Of a stretch of 26,601 bases of DNA, positions 17,666-25,536 are shown in pieces. Positions within the stretch are counted from its first letter, which is position 1. Each line of letters starts with the position of its first letter. Source of the DNA: PWND01 sp964614525. Its GTDB lineage: Bacteria > Bacteroidota > Bacteroidia > Bacteroidales > UBA7960. Under the pieces are notes generated by a model that made no database searches, had not been told where the DNA came from, and saw nothing but the letters and a program-made list of their open reading frames with translations. The translations under genes were made by a program, and so were the position numbers. Location of the stretch: NCBI GenBank assembly GCA_964614525.1, contig CAZTPA010000041.1, positions 1 to 26,601 on the forward strand, written 5' to 3'.

Positions 17666-20304
17666 TGAATATGATTATTTTTATAAGGAGTTTAGCATTA
17701 TTACTAATTATATTTGCCGGCTTTATTAAAGCTGAAATTGTATTTTCACAGGAACCCTCTTTGGAGCAAAAAATTACACTTAATTTAACTAATGCCGGTC
17801 TTGAAGAGATATTAGAAGAAATCAGTAATAAATCCGATATTGACTTTTCTTATGACAGCGGGACTGTTTCATCAAAAAAAAGAATAAGCTTAAAATACAA
17901 TAATGAAGAGCTTAAAACCATTCTCGATAAGATATCTGTTGAATATAATTTAGAATATAGTATTGTTAAACGACAGATAGTAATAAAAAAAGGCAGTGCT
18001 CGCAGCTCAAAACCCTCTTTATATACTATAAGCGGTTATGTTCGTGAAAAAGAAACCGGCGAAAATTTACCGGGAGCAACAATCATGGTAAGTCAAACAA
18101 CAATTGGAACAATAAGTAATGCATATGGTTTCTACTCTTTAAGTTTGCCTGCCGGAGACTATGAAATACTATACAGTTTTGTTGGATTTGAAAAGCATTA
18201 TGAAAAAGTTAATCTAAACAAAAACATTCAGAAAAACATTGAGCTGGACTTTAACATTTCTTCTCTAACTGAGATAACGATAATAATGGATGAGCAATTA
18301 GAGAATTTACAGAAAAGCCAGAGCAGTTTAATCTCAGTTAATCCCCGCAGTCTTGAAAGAATACCGGAATTTGGCGGCGAATCAGGACTTATTAAAGGAT
18401 TACAAACATTACCCGGAATACAAACACATAGCGATGGGTCTTCATTCTTTTTTGTCAGAGGTGGAAATAAAGATCAGAATCTCATCCTTGTTGACGAGGC
18501 CCCGATATATAATCCTGCACATTTATTTGGATTATATTCATTTGTAATCCCCGATGTTGCAAAAAGTATTAATATCTATAAATCAGATTTGCCGATTGAC
18601 AAAAGCAATCGTTTATCGAGCCTGATAGAGGTCCAAACCCGTGATGGCAATATGAAAAAGTTTGATGTAGAGGGCTTGCTTAATCCGTTAATGTACCGAA
18701 TATCTTTGGAGGGACCAATTGTGCGGGAAAAAGCATCATTTTTCACCTCATACCGGCATTCTAACTTTAAATGGCTTTATAACCAAAGCGCACCCAATGC
18801 AGATCTTTATTTTATGGATTTTAACACCAAATTGAACTGGAAAATCAGTGATAAAAACAGATTATATTTTGCCGTATTTTATGGCAAAGATAATTATACT
18901 GATGCAGCAGATGTGGCAACAACCGGCTTAATATGGAAAAATACCACCTCTACCTTAAGATGGAATCATCTTTATTCCAATCGTTTGTTTTCAAATGCAA
19001 CAATATATCTAAGTAATTATGATTATAAATTATTAACAGGCTTTTACCCATGGGAATCAGGCATTTCTAACATTAGTTTTAAATATGATTTTTCTTATTT
19101 TCCCAATCCTGACAAAACTATACTTTTTGGGATAGCCCATACAGAACATGAAATTAATCCGGGCAACCTTAATGTTCCCACGGAAGAAGACAGTCCATAT
19201 ATACCAAAAGTTTCTTCTTCAAAATCATCTCTGTCATATTTGTATTACAGCAGAGAAAAAAATATAAGTAAAAAATGGTCGTGGAAAGCAGGTGCCCGCT
19301 TGCCTTTATGGCTAAACAAGGGACAATCAACAATATATACTTTTGATGAGGATTACAATGTTTCCGACACCCTGTTTTACGGAGATGATGATATTTCTAA
19401 AAAATATTTAAATTTAGACATCAGGTTAAGCACAAAATACAGTTTAACAGATTTTTCTGCCATAAAATCCAGTTTTGGAATTTATCATCAGCATTTGCAT
19501 TTATTATCAAATTCAATAAGCCCGCTTTCATCTTTCGAAATATGGATGCCAAGCGGAAAAAACATCAAGCCTCAAAGAGCCGCGCAATTTACTTTTGGTT
19601 ATAATTGGCTATACCCTGAATTGAGCCTGGAGTTTACTTCGGAAATGTATTACAAAAAAATGTATAATCAAATAGAATATGAAAATCATGCCCATTTATT
19701 ACTTAATCCATTGGTTGAAGGAGAATTGCGTTTTGGGCAAAGCAAATCATACGGCATTGAATTATCTGTAAAAAAAACAAAAGGCAAATTAAGTGGTTGG
19801 ATGAGCTATACCTATTCAAGAGTATTTAATGTTTTCCGGGACATTAATAACAATGAACAATATCCGGCTTTTTATGACAGGCCACATGATTTTTCAATAT
19901 TTCTTTCATACTTAATAACATCAAGGCTTAGCACTTCAGCCACATGGGTATATTATAGCGGATCAGCCATTACCACGCCTGTTGGCTTTTACTATTATAA
20001 TGACAACCTGGTGCCGGTTTATGGCGACAGAAATAATGACCGCTTACCTGATTATCATCGCTTGGATTGGTCTATTAGCTATCAACTCAGTAAAGCATCA
20101 TGGAAATATCAGCATAGCATTAGTTTGGGTATTTACAATCTTTATAACCGTCATAATCCAACATCAATAAACTTTAATAAGGTAGAAACTCAAGATGGAC
20201 ACATTGTTGTGCCGGCAAATTTATATGGAACACATGAAATTTTGAGTACTCAAAAATATATGACGGGGATTATGCCTTCATTAACTTATAAATTCAAATT
20301 CTAA
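17665..20304 (+). CDS. TonB-dependent receptor with signalling STN domain
   Basis: An 879-residue outer-membrane receptor. In order: signal peptide (1-28, ending near VFSQ); STN signalling domain (about 35-110, ITLNLTNAGLEEILEEISNKSDIDFSYD); carboxypeptidase-regulatory-like domain (about 121-196, TISGYVREKETGENLPGATIMV); plug (about 228-330, with FFFVRGGNKDQNLILVDEAPIYNPAHLFG); and a long beta-barrel ending in a terminal Phe. The STN domain together with the upstream sigma and FecR genes indicates a FecA-like transducer that both imports a ligand and signals its presence. The ligand cannot be told from sequence; iron chelates or peptides are possibilities. There is no SusD partner, and a DUF4249 gene follows 4 nt downstream, a recurrent pairing in Bacteroidota. 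Confidence 0.93.
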   Translation: MNMIIFIRSLALLLIIFAGFIKAEIVFSQEPSLEQKITLNLTNAGLEEILEEISNKSDIDFSYDSGTVSSKKRISLKYNNEELKTILDKISVEYNLEYSIVKRQIVIKKGSARSSKPSLYTISGYVREKETGENLPGATIMVSQTTIGTISNAYGFYSLSLPAGDYEILYSFVGFEKHYEKVNLNKNIQKNIELDFNISSLTEITIIMDEQLENLQKSQSSLISVNPRSLERIPEFGGESGLIKGLQTLPGIQTHSDGSSFFFVRGGNKDQNLILVDEAPIYNPAHLFGLYSFVIPDVAKSINIYKSDLPIDKSNRLSSLIEVQTRDGNMKKFDVEGLLNPLMYRISLEGPIVREKASFFTSYRHSNFKWLYNQSAPNADLYFMDFNTKLNWKISDKNRLYFAVFYGKDNYTDAADVATTGLIWKNTTSTLRWNHLYSNRLFSNATIYLSNYDYKLLTGFYPWESGISNISFKYDFSYFPNPDKTILFGIAHTEHEINPGNLNVPTEEDSPYIPKVSSSKSSLSYLYYSREKNISKKWSWKAGARLPLWLNKGQSTIYTFDEDYNVSDTLFYGDDDISKKYLNLDIRLSTKYSLTDFSAIKSSFGIYHQHLHLLSNSISPLSSFEIWMPSGKNIKPQRAAQFTFGYNWLYPELSLEFTSEMYYKKMYNQIEYENHAHLLLNPLVEGELRFGQSKSYGIELSVKKTKGKLSGWMSYTYSRVFNVFRDINNNEQYPAFYDRPHDFSIFLSYLITSRLSTSATWVYYSGSAITTPVGFYYYNDNLVPVYGDRNNDRLPDYHRLDWSISYQLSKASWKYQHSISLGIYNLYNRHNPTSINFNKVETQDGHIVVPANLYGTHEILSTQKYMTGIMPSLTYKFKF

Positions 20305-20308
20305 GAAT

Positions 20309-21163
20309 ATGAAGCTATTAATAAAAATCCACATAAACTTCCAAGCTGCTTTTAATGCAATTTTGCTGCTGCTAATGATTTCAATTATTTCTTGTGAGGA
20401 AAAAACTGAATGGAACCTTCACACTGAAGAATTAAACACAATAGTTGTTGAGGGCAGGCTAACTAATGAATTTAAACATCATGAAATACAAATAAGCCAT
20501 CCTCTTTTGGATATGAATGAAATTCCAAAACCGTTTATGGATGCAAATGTAAGTGTAAGCTTTGGATTACATGAAGTTTTATTTTTAGAAAGCGATGAAA
20601 CTCCCGGTTATTATTATAGTGAAGTGCCCTTCAGAGCAATAGAAAATGTTAATTATTTTCTTGAGATAAGCATTGACACGGCAATATACAGTGCAGAAAC
20701 ATATATAGTTCCGGTTCACTCTTCTAACTCACCTAATTTTTATTATAATCCTGAAAAAGAACTATATAAATTATCCTGGAACATTTATCAGTTTAATCCA
20801 TTTGAGCAGGCAATGTTTGAAGCTATTATCAGCTGGGATCATTTACCCGGCTATGATCATCCTGATTCACTGTCGCAAGCAAAAATGTTGTTTTATGCAT
20901 TAAAAACAATAGATGTAAGTTATATCGTTTCTCCACAAGCCGCTGAGGAAGTTTATTTTCCCGGCGGAAGCATTGCCATTATTTCCAAATACTCCATAAA
21001 TGAAGAATATGGAGAGTATTTACGTGCTTTATTAATCGAAAGCAACTGGCAGGGAAGTCTTTTTGAAGGAGCAAGAAGCAATGTTCCCGGAAATATATCA
21101 AATAGCGGATTAGGATTTTTTAGCGCTTGTTCTGTAAAAAGGGACACCTTAATTGTACAGTAA
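20309..21163 (+). CDS. DUF4249 family lipoprotein
   Basis: A 284-residue predicted lipoprotein: hydrophobic signal (about 14-28) ending in a lipobox with Cys29 (SIISC). The mature part begins with the DUF4249 pattern: LNTIVVEGRLTNEFKHHEIQISHP, then DANVSVSFG, and GYYYSEVPFRAIENVNYFLEI. The fold is probably beta-sandwich-rich in the N-terminal half. Members of this family commonly sit right after TonB-dependent receptors with the same regulatory-like domain, as here (4 nt gap), and are presumed to be surface or periplasmic partners of the receptor; no biochemical role is established to my knowledge. It is the last gene of the signalling operon. Confidence 0.8.
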   Translation: MKLLIKIHINFQAAFNAILLLLMISIISCEEKTEWNLHTEELNTIVVEGRLTNEFKHHEIQISHPLLDMNEIPKPFMDANVSVSFGLHEVLFLESDETPGYYYSEVPFRAIENVNYFLEISIDTAIYSAETYIVPVHSSNSPNFYYNPEKELYKLSWNIYQFNPFEQAMFEAIISWDHLPGYDHPDSLSQAKMLFYALKTIDVSYIVSPQAAEEVYFPGGSIAIISKYSINEEYGEYLRALLIESNWQGSLFEGARSNVPGNISNSGLGFFSACSVKRDTLIVQ

Positions 21164-21250
21164 ATCAACTGAGATTTAAGATTTTACAATTTATTTATTA
21201 AGGTTTGGTGAATCTCGAAATAAAAAAATAAAAAATATTTAGTTTCGAAT

Positions 21251-21282
21251 AAGGGTAAAAACATTTTGGAGTGTATTATAAT
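21251..21282 (+). promoter_or_regulatory. Candidate ECF-sigma promoter before the 392-aa lipoprotein gene (box copy 2)
   Basis: The same box as at 16621-16652: AAGGGTAAA, ACAT, AGTGTAT and ATAAT in identical spacing, with differences confined to the linkers (26 of 32 positions identical). It lies 38 nt before the ATG. TCGAAA motifs flank it: 21215-21220 and 21282-21287 direct, 21243-21248 inverted. These could be chance. Confidence 0.5.
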
Positions 21283-21320
21283 CGAAAAGCATAATTTATA
21301 AACTTTTAAATCACAGAAAA

Positions 21321-22499
21321 ATGAAAAACTTTAAAAGAAAAACAGCATCGAAAAGAATAGAAGCAAACATTCTATCTCTCTTTTCAATTAATACTGTAAA
21401 AAGTATTATGGGAATCCTAATGATCTTAACAATTGTTTTGATGCCATCATGTCAAAAAGACGACATTGATCCTCTTGACTCAGAGAACATTGTACCATCA
21501 AGATTTAAGATTGACATTCCAAGTTCAATAAGTGATGAAGTAAGAAAGAAAAGCTCACAAGTTGATACTTTAATGGGAAATGACATTTATGAGCATTTAA
21601 GAACTTTCATTCATATTGGTGAATCTGCTGCAGAAATAACAGAGAGCATCATGATGATGATTGCCTTAAACAACCTAAACCGCCCTCTGGAACTAACAAT
21701 AATAAGTGATGATGATGGCAGAGCCAAACACATTAGTATAATTGAGGATGTTCAGTATGAAGACAAGCTATGGCAATATCGTATGACTGTTACAGATGTT
21801 GAAGATAACCCTGCAAAAGCATATGAAACAGATATAGCCTTGCAAGTATTTTGGAACCTTGATCCTATTGACGGCATCTCAATATTAAACTGGTACAATA
21901 TGGACCGCAATACAGAAGAACAATATAAAGATGCATTTTTCAGAATTGAATATAGTGAAACAGGCATACTCAATTATGAAAAACATATGATAGTATCAAT
22001 TACAGGACTACCAATCCCTCCACCGGAACAAGACATTTACGGTGTTTCAAAAATAAAAATGTTTGTTGGAAAAAATGAAGATATAGTAAGCCTATATGGC
22101 AATACATTACATCCTAATGCACAATTCTTTACAGAAGAAACAGGTTTTAACTGGGCGTTTGCAGCCTCAGCTTCTGAAAGCCTTGACATTGCAGTTGCTG
22201 AAGTAGGGCTTCCTCCAATGGATCTTAACTCTGATGACAGAACTACTTTATTAGAAGATTACTCTATAAAAAATGTGTTGCGCGATCAAATATTAATTAC
22301 CTGGCCAACAATAGAGGAAGATGTACTTGATGCATATCTTTATCATACACAAGCACCGGGTTATTTCGACAACAATGGATTTGTTCAAGGCGGTACTGCA
22401 CCTTCAGCAACATATCAGCCACTTGAAGAGCTTGTACAAAACTTAACACCATACAACCCTGCAGGAATACTAAATCTTGATGTACAATTTGATGAATAA
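21321..22499 (+). CDS. Unrecognised lipoprotein, probably surface-exposed, candidate sigma-regulon member
   Basis: I do not recognise the family of this 392-residue protein. It carries a lipoprotein signal with an unusually long, basic n-region (1-29), a hydrophobic stretch (30-42) and Cys44 in LMPSC. The internal Met30 would leave no positive charge, so the first ATG is preferred. The residues after the cysteine, QKDD, match the surface-export signal (C-x-K-D/E-D/E) described for Bacteroidota lipoproteins, so display outside the outer membrane is likely. The mature part is acidic and contains a helical segment (about 75-120), then beta-rich sequence. The gene lies 157 nt after the DUF4249 gene, behind its own copy of the 32-bp box, and ends at a strong terminator, so it is a single-gene unit likely coregulated with the receptor operon. 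Confidence 0.7.
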   Translation: MKNFKRKTASKRIEANILSLFSINTVKSIMGILMILTIVLMPSCQKDDIDPLDSENIVPSRFKIDIPSSISDEVRKKSSQVDTLMGNDIYEHLRTFIHIGESAAEITESIMMMIALNNLNRPLELTIISDDDGRAKHISIIEDVQYEDKLWQYRMTVTDVEDNPAKAYETDIALQVFWNLDPIDGISILNWYNMDRNTEEQYKDAFFRIEYSETGILNYEKHMIVSITGLPIPPPEQDIYGVSKIKMFVGKNEDIVSLYGNTLHPNAQFFTEETGFNWAFAASASESLDIAVAEVGLPPMDLNSDDRTTLLEDYSIKNVLRDQILITWPTIEEDVLDAYLYHTQAPGYFDNNGFVQGGTAPSATYQPLEELVQNLTPYNPAGILNLDVQFDE

Positions 22500-22522
22500 T
22501 AAATAAGCAATCGCACATAAAC

Positions 22523-22552
22523 AGCCCGAAGAACAAATTCTTCGGGCTTTTT
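22523..22552 (+). terminator. Rho-independent terminator of the 392-aa lipoprotein gene
   Basis: Perfect 11-bp stem AGCCCGAAGAA (22523-22533) with TTCTTCGGGCT (22538-22548), a 4-nt CAAA loop, then a run of five T (22548-22552). It starts 23 nt after the stop codon. A textbook terminator. Confidence 0.9.
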
Positions 22553-22681
22553 GCTATTCAAAGAGATTTTCCTTCCAACATCTATGAGATTGTTATTCTA
22601 AAAAAATTGCTGTATAATACAAAAAAGTGACCTAAAAAAATGCAAGTTTAATTAAAATATTATTTCTCCAATAATTTTTTA

Positions 22682-22689
22682 TACTTTTG
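22682..22689 (+). promoter_or_regulatory. -7 promoter element for the 177-aa lipoprotein gene
   Basis: TACTTTTG, a full match to TAnnTTTG, lies 64 nt before the ATG and beyond the preceding terminator. This gene therefore uses the vegetative sigma factor rather than the ECF box. No -33 box is evident. The rest of the gap 22553-22753 shows nothing else recognisable. Confidence 0.5.
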
Positions 22690-22753
22690 CCAACAGTATA
22701 ATTTAATCTATTAGTTAAGCATATTATTATTTATTAACAAAAACATTAGAATT

Positions 22754-23287
22754 ATGAATAAAAAAGTTATTTCACTGGCCTTAATCTTCATGTTATTTGG
22801 AGGATTACTGATTATTAGTTGTGACAAAGACACACAAAACAGCCCGGTAGAACCAGATTTGGAGAAAAAAGCGACCTTATCAGGTTTAGTCTATGCAAAT
22901 CTTTCTGAAAAGAACGATACACTACCAACTCTGCCTTCTACCACTATTGATTATGAATTTGCACCTGAAGGTACATTAATTCAGATTAGAGTTGAGGCAA
23001 CAAATTATGCAGATTTTGCAGATGGTTATATGCTATATACAACTACTGTTGGATCCGATGGTTCATATAGCATTGATATTCCTGCAACAAATGAAGGAAT
23101 ATCTGTTGACATTTTTACTGCTGACTTTGAATACCAAAAAGTTGTTGGAAACTGGGCATGGAATGGTGCTGAATACGAATGGGAGGGCTCAAGTATTAGA
23201 AAACAATATTTTTCAGATATGATAACTGTTGCAGGTATAATCTCGGAAGGCACAAAAATCAAAGATATTTATTACGATCATAATTAA
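22754..23287 (+). CDS. Small lipoprotein with a predicted beta-sandwich domain, function unknown
   Basis: A 177-residue predicted lipoprotein with signal peptide 1-22 and Cys23 in IISC. A short acidic linker follows. The segment from about residue 40 (KKATLSGLVYANLSEKNDTLPT ... GTLIQIRVEATNY ... YTTTVGSDGSYSIDIPATNEGISVDIFTADFE) has the rhythm of carboxypeptidase-regulatory-like or transthyretin-like beta-sandwich domains: a starting 'G-x-V', then a 'DGSYSIDIPA' turn. The domain match is from pattern only. The next gene, a predicted outer-membrane barrel, lies 130 nt further on the same strand, with its own dyad-rich upstream region, so cotranscription is uncertain. I do not recognise a specific function. 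Confidence 0.65.
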   Translation: MNKKVISLALIFMLFGGLLIISCDKDTQNSPVEPDLEKKATLSGLVYANLSEKNDTLPTLPSTTIDYEFAPEGTLIQIRVEATNYADFADGYMLYTTTVGSDGSYSIDIPATNEGISVDIFTADFEYQKVVGNWAWNGAEYEWEGSSIRKQYFSDMITVAGIISEGTKIKDIYYDHN

Positions 23288-23340
23288 TGTTACCATATTG
23301 TTTATGCAATACCGTAATTAATTATATTCACGCATTTATT

Positions 23341-23364
23341 ATCAAAGAACTTAATTTCTTTGAT
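23341..23364. repeat. Perfect 9-bp inverted repeat before the 286-aa membrane protein gene
   Basis: ATCAAAGAA (23341-23349) and TTCTTTGAT (23356-23364) flank 6 nt. There is no following T-run, so it is more like an operator than a terminator. Confidence 0.5.
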
Positions 23365-23392
23365 TCAATATGTATGAATTATTCATATGAAT
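23363..23392. promoter_or_regulatory. Tandem ATTCA/TGAAT dyads, candidate operator
   Basis: ATTCA (23363-23367), TGAAT (23375-23379), ATTCA (23381-23385) and TGAAT (23388-23392) alternate. The last two lie within a perfect 12-bp palindrome ATTCATATGAAT (23381-23392). A near-consensus -7 box TAGTTTTC (23392-23399, last base off) abuts it, so a bound regulator would cover the promoter of the gene at 23418. Confidence 0.4.
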
Positions 23393-23417
23393 AGTTTTCC
23401 ATAAAAATAAAAAACAC

Positions 23418-24278
23418 ATGAAAAGTATAAAGACATTATTAATATTATTATTTGTCACATGTTCAGTTTTTGGGCAAAATGACACAGAAGATGTTACTGA
23501 TACTGATAAAAAGACATCAGAACTCCTTCCACAAGCCGGAGATATAGCAATAGGAATTGAAGCAGCACCATTTTTACAATACTTTGGGAATATGTTTAAT
23601 GGTGTTACAACCAATGACTCTCCGGATTTGATTTTTTTAAATGGAACAACAATATTTGCAAAATATTTCCTCGAAGATGATGTAGCTATAAGAGCACGCC
23701 TTGGTGTTACAATGGATAATGAAGTTTTCAGATCCTATGTTACCGATGAGCTGGCTGTATTCCAGGATCCATTAAGCAGAGACGTTATTGTTGACAGAAG
23801 GACATTCTCAAACCACATGTATCTTATTGGATTAGATTATGAAATGAGAAGAGGATATAATCGTTTACAGGGATATTATGGCGGTGGAATTAACTTTAGT
23901 TTTTTCAAAACATCCAACACTTATGAATACGGTAATGCTATTTCATCAATAACACCTGATCCGGCATCAACAAACTTTGGTACCGGCAATTTAACTCCTG
24001 CAGGAAGGGTATTAGAAACCGGCGGGAATATGAATTATGCTGGTGGTATAAATGGTTTTGTCGGAATTGAGTATTTTCTCTTACCAAAAATATCAATTGG
24101 TGGCGAAATGGGATTAGCTATGTTTTACACTTATCTCGCAAGATCAAAAGAAGTTATTGAATTTTGGGATGGACAACAAGCTGTTGAACAAACAACGATG
24201 ACAGAACCCGGTGACAGGTATCTAAATGCATTTACTGTAAACCCATCTTTAGGGATTTATATAATGTTTCATTTCTAG
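23418..24278 (+). CDS. Predicted outer-membrane beta-barrel protein, function unknown
   Basis: A 286-residue protein with a signal peptide (about 1-20, ending CSVFGQ) and an acidic linker (NDTEDVTDTDKKTSE). The body consists of alternating amphipathic strands typical of 8- to 10-stranded outer-membrane barrels: AGDIAIGIEAAPFLQYFGNMF, TTIFAKYFLEDDVAIRARLGVTM, HMYLIGLDYEMRRGYNRLQGYYGGGINFSFF, GGINGFVGIEYFLLPKISIGGEMGLAMFYTY, ending LGIYIMFHF with the terminal Phe expected for barrel assembly. No specific family is recognised beyond a porin-like or OmpA-N-like barrel. The upstream region holds two dyad systems, suggesting regulation. The downstream end is a bidirectional terminator shared with the convergent OmpA gene. 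Confidence 0.75.
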   Translation: MKSIKTLLILLFVTCSVFGQNDTEDVTDTDKKTSELLPQAGDIAIGIEAAPFLQYFGNMFNGVTTNDSPDLIFLNGTTIFAKYFLEDDVAIRARLGVTMDNEVFRSYVTDELAVFQDPLSRDVIVDRRTFSNHMYLIGLDYEMRRGYNRLQGYYGGGINFSFFKTSNTYEYGNAISSITPDPASTNFGTGNLTPAGRVLETGGNMNYAGGINGFVGIEYFLLPKISIGGEMGLAMFYTYLARSKEVIEFWDGQQAVEQTTMTEPGDRYLNAFTVNPSLGIYIMFHF

Positions 24279-24300
24279 AGTTTAATATTCAATATTATAA

Positions 24301-24332
24301 AAAAAAGCCGGAGATTTTCCGGCCTTTTTTTT
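24301..24332. terminator. Bidirectional rho-independent terminator
   Basis: Stem GCCGGA (24307-24312) with TCCGGC (24318-24323), a 5-nt loop, six A before and eight T after. The symmetric A and T tracts let it end both the barrel-protein gene (plus) and the OmpA lipoprotein gene (minus), which converge here. Confidence 0.9.
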
Positions 24333-24347
24333 ATAATTAAAACTATT

Positions 24348-25388
24348 TTAGTTTGCTTCAATAATCTGAAACAATTCGTCCAGTTTTGGTGTAAGTATAA
24401 TTTCTGTACGGCGATTTTTCTTTCTTGCCTCGGGAGTTTTTGCAGAATCAAGAGGAAGATGCTCTCCCCTGCCGGCAGCGGTAAGTCTTTCCGGATCAAT
24501 ATCCGAGTCTTCTAAAAGTATTCTAACTATAGCAATCGCTCTTAAAACACTAAGCTCCCAATTATCTTCGATTGAACTGCCGGGCCTAAAAGGAACATCA
24601 TCAGTATGTCCTTCAATCAATATATTTATATCAGGATTTTTCTCCAGTACTTTAGCCAGTTCTTTTAAAGCTGAAACACCTTGAGAATCAACAGTAGTAC
24701 TGCTTGTAGCAAAAAGGAGACTTTCTTCAAGAGAAACATAAACTTTTCCGTTTCTTATATCAACAGACAGTCCGTTATCCTGAAATCCAAGCAAAGCACT
24801 TGAAACTTTTTTGCGAAGAGCATTCACCACACTATCCTGTTTATTAAGAACTGACTCCAACTCATTCAGCCTTTCTTCTTTCTTCTTAATCTCTGCAAGA
24901 GATTCTTGCAATTTAGCATTAAGTTCATTTAGGTTTTTTTCTTTTTGTTGCATTGCTATGGTAGCTTTTTGCAATTCATCTTCTCTGCGCAATAAATCTT
25001 GTTGGGTTTCCTGCAACTTTTCCATTATCTGCTTCGTTTCAGCAGCTTTTCCTTTACTCAACTTTTCATTCTGTTCAAGCAGAATTTGATAAGTTTTATT
25101 AAGTTGTTCATGATTATCATTTATTCTTCGCATTGTAGTACCTAAATTCGCCGTGTCCATTTTCAGAGTAGCAATATTTCTCTCAAGTTCATTCACCCTG
25201 CTGTTAAGCTCATTGTTTTCTGTATAAAGTTTTTCATTCTCCTTTTTCAAGTCCAAAACACTTTTTTCACATTCCTGGCGACGAACAACTATGTCCTCAT
25301 ATTTTCTTGCCGGAACGCAAGAAGAAAATATAAAAGCAATAATGGCTATATACAAAAAAAGCCTTGAATTTAGTTTTCCTATTATCAT
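24348..25388 (-). CDS. OmpA-family peptidoglycan-binding lipoprotein with long coiled coil
   Basis: A 346-residue lipoprotein. From the ATG at 25388 the signal (1-23) ends in FSSC with Cys24. The frame extends to a TTG at 25439, but the ATG gives a normal lipoprotein signal with basic n-region and is preferred. Residues about 35-195 form a long coiled coil (VLDLKKENEKLYTENNELNSRVNELE ... KKEERLNELESVLNKQ). The C-terminal OmpA/MotB domain (about 215-335) has the diaminopimelate-binding signature: ILIEGHTDDVPF, NWELSVLRAIAIVRIL, GRGEHLPL and KNRRTEIIL. It should tether the outer membrane to peptidoglycan. There is no LES-like acidic signal after Cys, consistent with a periplasmic face. Own promoter upstream; separate from the exonuclease gene. 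Confidence 0.9.
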   Translation of the reverse strand: MIIGKLNSRLFLYIAIIAFIFSSCVPARKYEDIVVRRQECEKSVLDLKKENEKLYTENNELNSRVNELERNIATLKMDTANLGTTMRRINDNHEQLNKTYQILLEQNEKLSKGKAAETKQIMEKLQETQQDLLRREDELQKATIAMQQKEKNLNELNAKLQESLAEIKKKEERLNELESVLNKQDSVVNALRKKVSSALLGFQDNGLSVDIRNGKVYVSLEESLLFATSSTTVDSQGVSALKELAKVLEKNPDINILIEGHTDDVPFRPGSSIEDNWELSVLRAIAIVRILLEDSDIDPERLTAAGRGEHLPLDSAKTPEARKKNRRTEIILTPKLDELFQIIEAN

Positions 25389-25482
25389 AAGTTTGAATTT
25401 TTTAAGAATTAATGAATATCCATTGGGTGTTTTTATCAAAACTCATTGCATTACAAAAAGCAACAAAATAAAAAAACAGGGT

Positions 25483-25517
25483 CAAAGTTAGAAAAAAATG
25501 GATATTTAACTCAAAAA
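25483..25517 (-). promoter_or_regulatory. Two-box Bacteroidota promoter of the OmpA lipoprotein gene
   Basis: On the minus strand TTTTTG (25512-25517), 21 nt, then TAACTTTG (25483-25490), matching -33 TTG / -7 TAnnTTTG. The ATG is 94 nt downstream, giving a leader of nearly 90 nt. The promoter lies between the exonuclease stop and the OmpA start. Confidence 0.65.
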
Positions 25518-25536
25518 CCCTAATTAAATTTATTAA

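Noticed and set aside
22611..22620. TGTATAATAC as a third copy of the sigma box
   Set aside because: It resembles only the downstream half; there is no AAGGGTAAA at the required distance.
25389..25439. TTG-started extension of the OmpA lipoprotein
   Set aside because: It would add 17 residues before a standard lipoprotein signal; the ATG at 25388 gives a normal signal peptide and lipobox.
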